Assembly (NCBI GenBank): GCA_958298945.1
Contig: OY282607.1
Location: forward strand, 35,373,000 to 35,436,999
Reading direction: 5' to 3'
Length of the DNA stretch: 64,000 nucleotides
From: Atherix ibis
Lineage: Eukaryota; Arthropoda; Insecta; Diptera; Athericidae
Both the position numbers and the translations under genes were made by a program. Below are positions 57,821 through 64,000 of the stretch, one piece after another. Position 1 is the stretch's first letter; the number at the start of each line of letters is the position of its first letter. Below the pieces are notes generated by a model. The model ran no database searches. It was not told where the DNA came from and saw only the letters and a program-made list of their open reading frames with translations.

Positions 57821-60595
57821 TATGTGAGTTCCAGGTTAATATCTTGTCCTTAATCATGTTCTTATTAAGGTATAAAGGAGTAGATGGCTTTAGGCAAAGA
57901 TAGAAAATAATGTAAGGACTATTCTATTCATTTATCTTCGCTCTCTAACCTTTGAACCAGAAATGGGGATTTAAGAATTTGGGTTATTAATTATTAGAAG
58001 CTATTTGAGGATTTGTATGCTTAATATTTGATAAATTTAAAATTAGTTGGGATATCGTAGCTATAAATATTATATAATATAAGATCGATGGATACTGTTT
58101 TTTGCAATTTTAGTTGAAATAGGATATGTTTCTGAGGATTCCACACTAACAGTTTCTTGGAAATGACGTTAGGAGGGACACAAATTTATAATAAGAAACT
58201 ATGTAAAAGGAAAGAATGTCTGGAATTTCCATTAGACTCCAGAATGCTAAGAATTAAAGATTTTGAAATTAATTAAATAATCAAATTCAGAACTAATTTA
58301 CTTATTTTGCATCGAATAATTTAGTATGTAAAATCCTTCGAAATTTAGCTACTAAATTTTTAACTAAGAAAATATGCAATAATTTTCAATATTACCAAAA
58401 TTGTTCACCAAGTTTTATAATAAAAGCTTTTAAAATTTATTTTGTTCAGCTATGAATTGGGTATATTTTTTGTTTATATTTTTTTTTTTAAAGAATTAAT
58501 TATTATACTCCCTTGTAAATGAAAAACTTTCTATACAGATATTTTACGATTCAAGGAAAAGTTTTATAAAAGAGTGGAGTTTTTGAGTACAAAATTGAAG
58601 AAATCCAGTTAACAATTTTTTTTTAAAACTAAAATTTTTACAAAAAGTTTTTTAAAGAAATTAATTAAAAAAAAAATTGTGGTTTTTTAGAAGCGATTGT
58701 CAGAAGTGATTTTTTTTAATGAATTAAAAAAACGATTATTCTAAATGGGATTTTTTATTATTATATTAAAATTTTCTAAACTAGCACAAAACTCTAATAA
58801 TTTTTAGTTTTATAATTTTTTAATCTTAATTTAAAAATATTTTCTATTGTATAAATTTGAATTAATACAGACCACTGTAACAAAGAATTTTACATATAAT
58901 TCGTTTTATTCTTGATCACAGAACTAAATTTTCTTATACTTTTTAATTTAAAACAATTTGACAAGCTAACAACCGAAAGAACAAAATTCGCTTTAGTTTA
59001 CACAAGGAAGAAACAAAAAGAACAACAATGTTTTCACAATCAAAACAGAATAGTAGACAAAAATAAAAATTAATTATATTAACTAATTGATATTCAAATC
59101 ATTACAATTTGTTCGTTGAATATTTAATTCGATGAAAATTCTTTTAACTTTAAGTCTTGCGATTTGCGCACTGTATGTGTAAGTTCAAATCGAAAAATTC
59201 AAGAAATAATCACTCGTTTTAGTTACAGTTTGCAATTGTGTGCACTCCCATAAGATTGTAAAGGTTTTAAAAATAATCGTATATTGATAGAACTTTTGCC
59301 GTAAAAACAAAATAGAAAACAAAGAACTTAAAACAACAAATAAAATAGTATTTGTTGTTTTAAGTTCTTTGTTTTCTGTTTTTATGAATAAAAATTTTCT
59401 TTTCGTTTAAATAAATAATTTTTTATACATAAAACTTTGAATTTTCTTTCATTTATTGTAAGAAAAGGCACTAAATATGTTTTTTTTTATTGTTGTACAC
59501 TAGAATTCACTGAAGTTGACTGTATAGTGGATTCTGGATTTAAATTAGCAATAATAAAATTATTATTATTAAGAACAGCGATCACTATCATATTCTAAAA
59601 CTCACTTTATGTACTTATTATTTAAGCAAAAATTTAAAACTCTTTTTTTTAGTTCAAACTATAAGCAATAATGTAATTTTCAAATAATTTCAATAAAGTT
59701 TTTCTCAATTGCTTATTATGATTTTATAAACTATTTTTATTGATTATGAAAACTGCAATATGATTTTTGTGTTGGAAAAAAAATTATACTTTAACTGATC
59801 TTACATGTGAACCGTATCGCGTTTCATCTTCAATTAAATCGTTGTGGATTTTAGTCGCAATACAAAACTGTCGTCCACTTATCTTAATATTCAATGGGTT
59901 ACTTCGGACTACAATATATTGTAATGAGCAGCAGAAATCGCATCATTTATTGTAAATCGTAAGTTGAACACTAAACTTTGTTGATTTGTTGAAAGAAAAT
60001 ATTGAGTTGACATAAATTTTGGTGTTGGAATTGTGGATTTTGGATGTTTTTTTTTTCAGATAGTAAAAGATTTCTAAATATTAACTTTAAAAGAGATTTT
60101 TTTTATTTTACCGGACAGATTTTTTTATGGCCCATATAATTTTCTTAAGTTAAACCGGTTGTCAAAGATGTCTGTGCCTTGTCCAAATATTAGATCAACA
60201 CTTCACAAGTACTTCAGGAAATCTCAGACAATATCGAAAAATTAGATTCTTATTTTTATGCAGTAGCTAAATTACTTATTGAAATTATATGACAGTCTGA
60301 AATTTAATTTTCAATATATTTTTTACGATTTTCAAATAACCAGTCTGAGGTCTTTACTCTTATTATTGATGATTTATAAGCACTTCTGGCGTAAATATGT
60401 TCATTTGTTTTTTACTTTATTTTAGAAATTATATATTAAAATGGTTTGAAAAAGGAAAATTTAAGGAGAAATAGAAGGCAGAAGAGGTCTTAATTAATTT
60501 TACTTCTTTTTAACGTACATTCAAATTTGTATAAAAATTATATTATATATCAAAATAATGGAATTTTCTATTAAGAAAACATAATGAATTTATAG
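57821..60595. other. AT-rich intergenic DNA with one strong hairpin
   Basis: No genes were found. At 59225-59275 a short stretch resembles the complement of 48955-49040, within the probable hAT element, so a further hAT remnant may lie here. A perfect inverted repeat is listed separately. Confidence 0.5.
59314..59377. repeat. Perfect 29 bp inverted repeat, 6-base loop
   Basis: The left arm 59314-59342 starts AGAAAACAAAGAACTTAAAA and is perfectly complementary to the right arm 59349-59377. The spacer is AAATAG. Imperfect pairing extends a little further out. Transcription of either strand would give a small hairpin RNA; a MITE-like or slippage origin is equally possible. Confidence 0.9.
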
Positions 60596-60599
60596 ACTA

Positions 60600-61210
60600 C
60601 AAGGTGTGAGTGCAATTTCATAACTGGAAAAGTACTGAGACCGGACATCACAGAGACAAATTTGGCAACACTGCAGACTTTTCCTCTACAAAGCTTGAAT
60701 ATAAATACCTTCTAGATGTGCAGGACAAATTTTAACCACACAACCCTATAGAGCGATATAAGTAAAGTTGCGTTTTTATAGTGCATTACGAAAAAGGGAA
60801 CAGCGAAATTTGGAGCCACAAGGTGCCATCAAATTTTTCGTCGAGTTTATTGAATCCGAATGGTTGAATCATGAAAAGTTGCAACGAGCCTATGAGGAAC
60901 ATTCCTTATCAAGCGCATAAGTTTTTCTATGTCATAAAGCATTTTTGGAGGGCCGCAAAATAACGGGACGCGAATCTCACTCAAAGAGGCCTTCAGTATC
61001 GCAAACTAATGAAAAGATAAAACGATTGAGGTGTCTTGTGAAGTCAAATCATCTGAAACTAATTAGAGAGTCCACAAAAGGCTGATCTCTGCCATTTCTG
61101 CTGCTTAGATGCTGCACTATGACAAGACCCCCTGTAACACGGCCATTTCCGCCAATAAGTATTTATCAGAAAAAGGGATTCCTGTGATTCCCCAGCCCAT
61201 AAATAACTCT
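60600..61210 (+). mobile_element. mariner remnant, N-terminus joined to catalytic fragment
   Basis: Plus-strand traces read A-I-K-F-F-V-E-F-I-E-S, then L-Q-R-A-Y-E-E-H-S-L-S-S-A-Q-V-F, K-A-F-L-E-G-R-K and K-R-P-S-V-S-Q-T-N-E-K-I. This is a mariner N-terminal domain. After a deletion, L-H-Y-D-K-T-P-C-N-T-A-I-S-A-N-K-Y-L and I-P-V-I-P-Q-P represent the second catalytic Asp region. Terminal repeats were not found. Confidence 0.72.
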
Positions 61211-61477
61211 TCCTGTAGCAAAAAAAAAAAGAAAAAAAAAACAAATTTAATTTAATATTTATTATTTTTTTTTTACCAAATATATTTTAATTTATTAAAA
61301 ATATTGTACAATAGAAGAACATTTTCTATTTTCTCTATAATTCGAATATGAATAAGAATTCAATTTCTTCACTTAAATAAATGACATCAAATTTACAAAA
61401 TTTTTATGGTAGCCTTATCGATGGTATTAATGATTTGGTCGGTACCAAAGGGGTGGAATCTTCATAACAATTTGAAA

Positions 61478-61675
61478 AATGACAAGAATAGTTCATTATT
61501 TCGGTATGTTATCACTATCATGGAGAATGGTGTGTTTAAAAACTCTCTGAAAGTCTACAAGGCGCTCTTGATGCTTTTGCAATTCAATAAATTTCTATTA
61601 GGAAAACTAGATGGCAGTGGGTGTCATGTCTACATAAAAAAATCTACACAAAAATATATCATAATTGCCTTTTAA
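61478..61675 (+). repeat. Dispersed repeat family of unknown type, copy 4
   Basis: The copy shares with copies 1-3 the blocks CGGTATG...CACTATCATGGAGAATG and TTTGCAATTCAATAAATTTC. GGAAAACTAGATGGCAGTGG and CTACATAAAAAAATCTACAC follow in the same order. Confidence 0.7.
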
Positions 61676-62320
61676 GTAACAAAGATTAAAGAATATTAGA
61701 ATATTTTTTTTGTAATGAACATTTCGTTCAAAATTAATCCGGGTCAAAAAAAATAATTTCAGTTTTGAATAATATAAAAAAAAATTACCGTTTTGAAATA
61801 TAAAAAAAAACAAATTTACATATTTCGAAACTGTCATTATTATTGAATTGTGCGCTATAAAATTTTCGTTTTGTTTTTGAACATTTCATTAATACGCTTC
61901 CAGTTCGGAAATGAACTTTATTAATAAGACAAATTTTATGAAACGAAATTGTGAGAAATTTAAATAAGCATAGGAAGTGGTTCGGTGAAGGGGACCATCG
62001 TTACCGGCAATCTGTACCATCATCTATCTGGACATGAGAAGAATTTAGCACGTGATGGCTGCAAGTAGAAGCTGATAAAAATATTTAAAAAAAAATGGAA
62101 TGTATTAAAAGATCAGTAATAATTTAGCGGTAAAATATAATTATTTTTTTTTCATATTTTTAATTAGTTTACTTATGAAGTTAATTAGTCAAGAAAATTT
62201 ATATATACAATATAAGAAAAAAATAATATTCAGAATCAAAATATTTGCTATAATACCAATTAGGAAGATGAAATTATGTTTGTTTAAGGGAAAAACTTGA
62301 TTCTTTTAGGAAAAAAAGGA
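61676..62320. other. AT-rich intergenic DNA
   Basis: Nothing was recognised between the dispersed repeat and the next mariner. Confidence 0.5.
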
Positions 62321-62325
62321 ATATA

Positions 62326-63508
62326 GGAGGTCTGTTCAAAAGGTATCGCGAATTTTGTGTTTTTTCAAAAATTATTTATTTATTCATGAATATCTATTTT
62401 GTCTCCTTCAAAGTAATCCCCACCAGATATTATACACTTATGCCAACATATTTTCCAATCCTCGAAGCACTTCAAAAAAATTTTTTTTGTGATCTTGTTC
62501 AGCTCCTCCTTCGATGCCGTCTTTATTTCCTCAATCGTAGCATAGCGTCATCATTTCATTGGGCTCTTCAGTTTCGGAAACAAGAAAAAGTCACAGGGGG
62601 GCCAGATCTGGGGAATACGGTGGGTGCGGCACTATTAGTGTGTTGTTTTTTGGCCCAAAATGGCAGAAGCCAATTTTTGTTCCTCCACAAATCCGTGCGT
62701 TTATGGTGGATTGCTTCACGCAACTTACGCATAACTTGCAGATAATATTCCTTATTGACATTTCTACCCTGTGGCAAGAACTCATGATGCACCACGCCCC
62801 TGCAATCGAAGAAAACTGTAAGCAAAACCTTAACATTCGACCGAAGTTGGCGCGTTTTTTCGGTCTTGGCTCATGCGGCAGCTTCAATAGGGATGATTGA
62901 GCTTTGGTTTCCATGTCATAACCATAAACCCATGATTCGTCACCAGTTATGAACCTCTGGAGCAAATTTGGATCGTCGCGGACAGAGTCCAACAGCTCCT
63001 TAGCAATGTTAATGCGATGCTGTTTTTGATTCAAATTTAGCAATTTTGGTACGAATTTCGGGGCGACCCGTATCACGCTCAAATCATTGGTAAAAATCGA
63101 ATCGATATGTTTAAGTCCTCAGCAACTTCTTTTCTTCACTTCATCAATGTTTTCGTCTGTTGTTGACGTGCTCGGCCCTCTGAGAACATTTTGTACCACC
63201 GATAAACGTTGCTTCGGCCCAAGGTAGCTTCACCATATGCCACAGTCAACATTCGGAATACGTCCGCGCAATTAATTTTGTTTTTCATATAAAATTTCAT
63301 ACAGATACTTTGATCCATTTTTTGGAAGACGAGCCAAAACACGTGCAAGCAAAGCAGCTGTCAAAAATTAACTGATCATTCAAAATAGCTGTACTTATCG
63401 GCATAAGTGAGAGACATGAGTACCAACATAACGCCATAAAAAAATGAAAATCGAATATACGTAATCGGCGGAAATTCAAAATTCGCGATACTTTTTGAAC
63501 AGACCTCG
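62326..63508 (-). mobile_element. mariner (CGAGGTCTGTTCAAAAAGTA family), most complete copy
   Basis: The ends are GGAGGTCTGTTCAAAAGGTA (62326) and the complement of CGAGGTCTGTTCAAAAAGTA (63508), each beside TA. Unlike copies A and B it has the normal order, 5' leader on the right and 3' end on the left, so it is the reference for recognising their rearrangement. Confidence 0.93.
62400..63318 (-). pseudogene. mariner transposase, deleted and frameshifted
   Basis: The start codon at about 63318 gives M-D-Q-S-I-C-M-K-F-Y-M-K-N-K-I-N-C, then V-A-Y-G-E-A-T-L-G-R-S-N-V-Y-R-W (helix-turn-helix). A frameshift follows near 63160. The frame 63082-62591 carries V-P-K-L-L-N-L-N-Q-K-Q-H-R-I and I-T-G-D-E-S-W-V-Y-G-Y-D (first catalytic Asp). 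W-K-L-P-H-E-P-R-P-K-type sequence and Y-S-P-D-L-A-P-L come later. The H-H-D-N-A-P block with the second Asp is deleted near 62655. The C-terminus (F-E-D-W-K-I-C-W-H-K-like) is near 62450. Confidence 0.88.
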
Positions 63509-64000
63509 TATAAGAAAAAGAAAAGAAATGTGAAGGTACCGAATTTTTTTTCCCTACATTTTCTCTTCTGCTCTCTTCGTTTTGTTCTTCTTTCCTTTCT
63601 GTTTTCTTTTCTTTGTTTCTTAATTTTCTTTCATCTTTTGAATGTATATTTAAAAATATGATTATTTTATTTTTATTTATTGGGTACTGTTACCCATATA
63701 AAAATTTAAAAGTAATATATATTTAGCATGAAATAGAATAATTATTCCATTCCAATATATATTTATAATGATCTGAAATAATTTAGCACAGAAAATAGAA
63801 TTACGAAATTCGATTTTAAAATTCTTCCGAACTAAAAACCTTAAACAAATTGCATTAAAACAAAGAGAGAGACATTTATATATATTTTTTAAAGAAACTA
63901 CAATATTAATTATAATGAATTTTAACTAATTCAGTATTTTTATTCAAGGTTTATCTGGGCCTAGATTTTAGCATGAGGTAAGAGAGATCATCATCATTGA
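63509..64000. other. AT-rich right edge with a pyrimidine-rich tract
   Basis: 63546-63640 is almost pure T/C on the + strand. The rest is AT-rich. No gene was recognised before the window ends. Confidence 0.6.

Overview
This is AT-rich animal nuclear DNA with spliceosomal introns. The two host genes and the dominance of mariner, rosa-type, Tc1 and R1-type elements suggest an insect, most likely a dipteran. I cannot name the species. There are no bacterial genes, operons or CRISPR arrays.

Host genes. (1) A PPP1R15 (GADD34/CReP-type) eIF2-alpha phosphatase regulatory subunit lies on the + strand as two coding exons, 5387-6580 and 30617-30877. They are split by a 24 kb intron exactly in front of the V of the PP1-docking K-V-x-F motif. 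(2) A CD36/SCARB class B scavenger receptor lies on the - strand in four exons between 40666 and 38944, giving 504 residues with both membrane anchors. (3) A short, unrecognised 133-codon open frame (4126-4527) sits behind a TATA box and initiator, just upstream of PPP1R15.

Layout. 1-2215 is a satellite array of about 350 bp monomers that alternate in two types (a dimeric higher-order repeat) and run off the left edge. 2216-5386 is AT-rich sequence holding the small gene and the PPP1R15 leader. 6581-30616 is the PPP1R15 intron, with dead mariner, Tc1-like, DD41D (rosa-type) and Tigger copies in both orientations. 30878-38900 holds the PPP1R15 3' end, a rearranged mariner, a LINE fragment with a 5S rRNA plus tRNA-Val-like head, and a rosa-type copy. 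After the CD36 gene, 41000-63500 is almost wall-to-wall transposons, several nested: an R1-type LINE and a mariner inside another mariner, and two mariners inside a probable hAT element.

All transposases seen carry frameshifts, stops or deletions, so nothing in the window looks autonomously mobile. Two copies of one mariner (42955-44234 and 53398-54667) are so alike, with different lesions, that they must be recent. The most unusual structures are the 5S/tRNA composite LINE head, a rearranged mariner lineage with about 200 bp inverted ends sharing one internal junction, and the dimeric satellite. All calls come from reading the sequence; no database search or alignment program was run.
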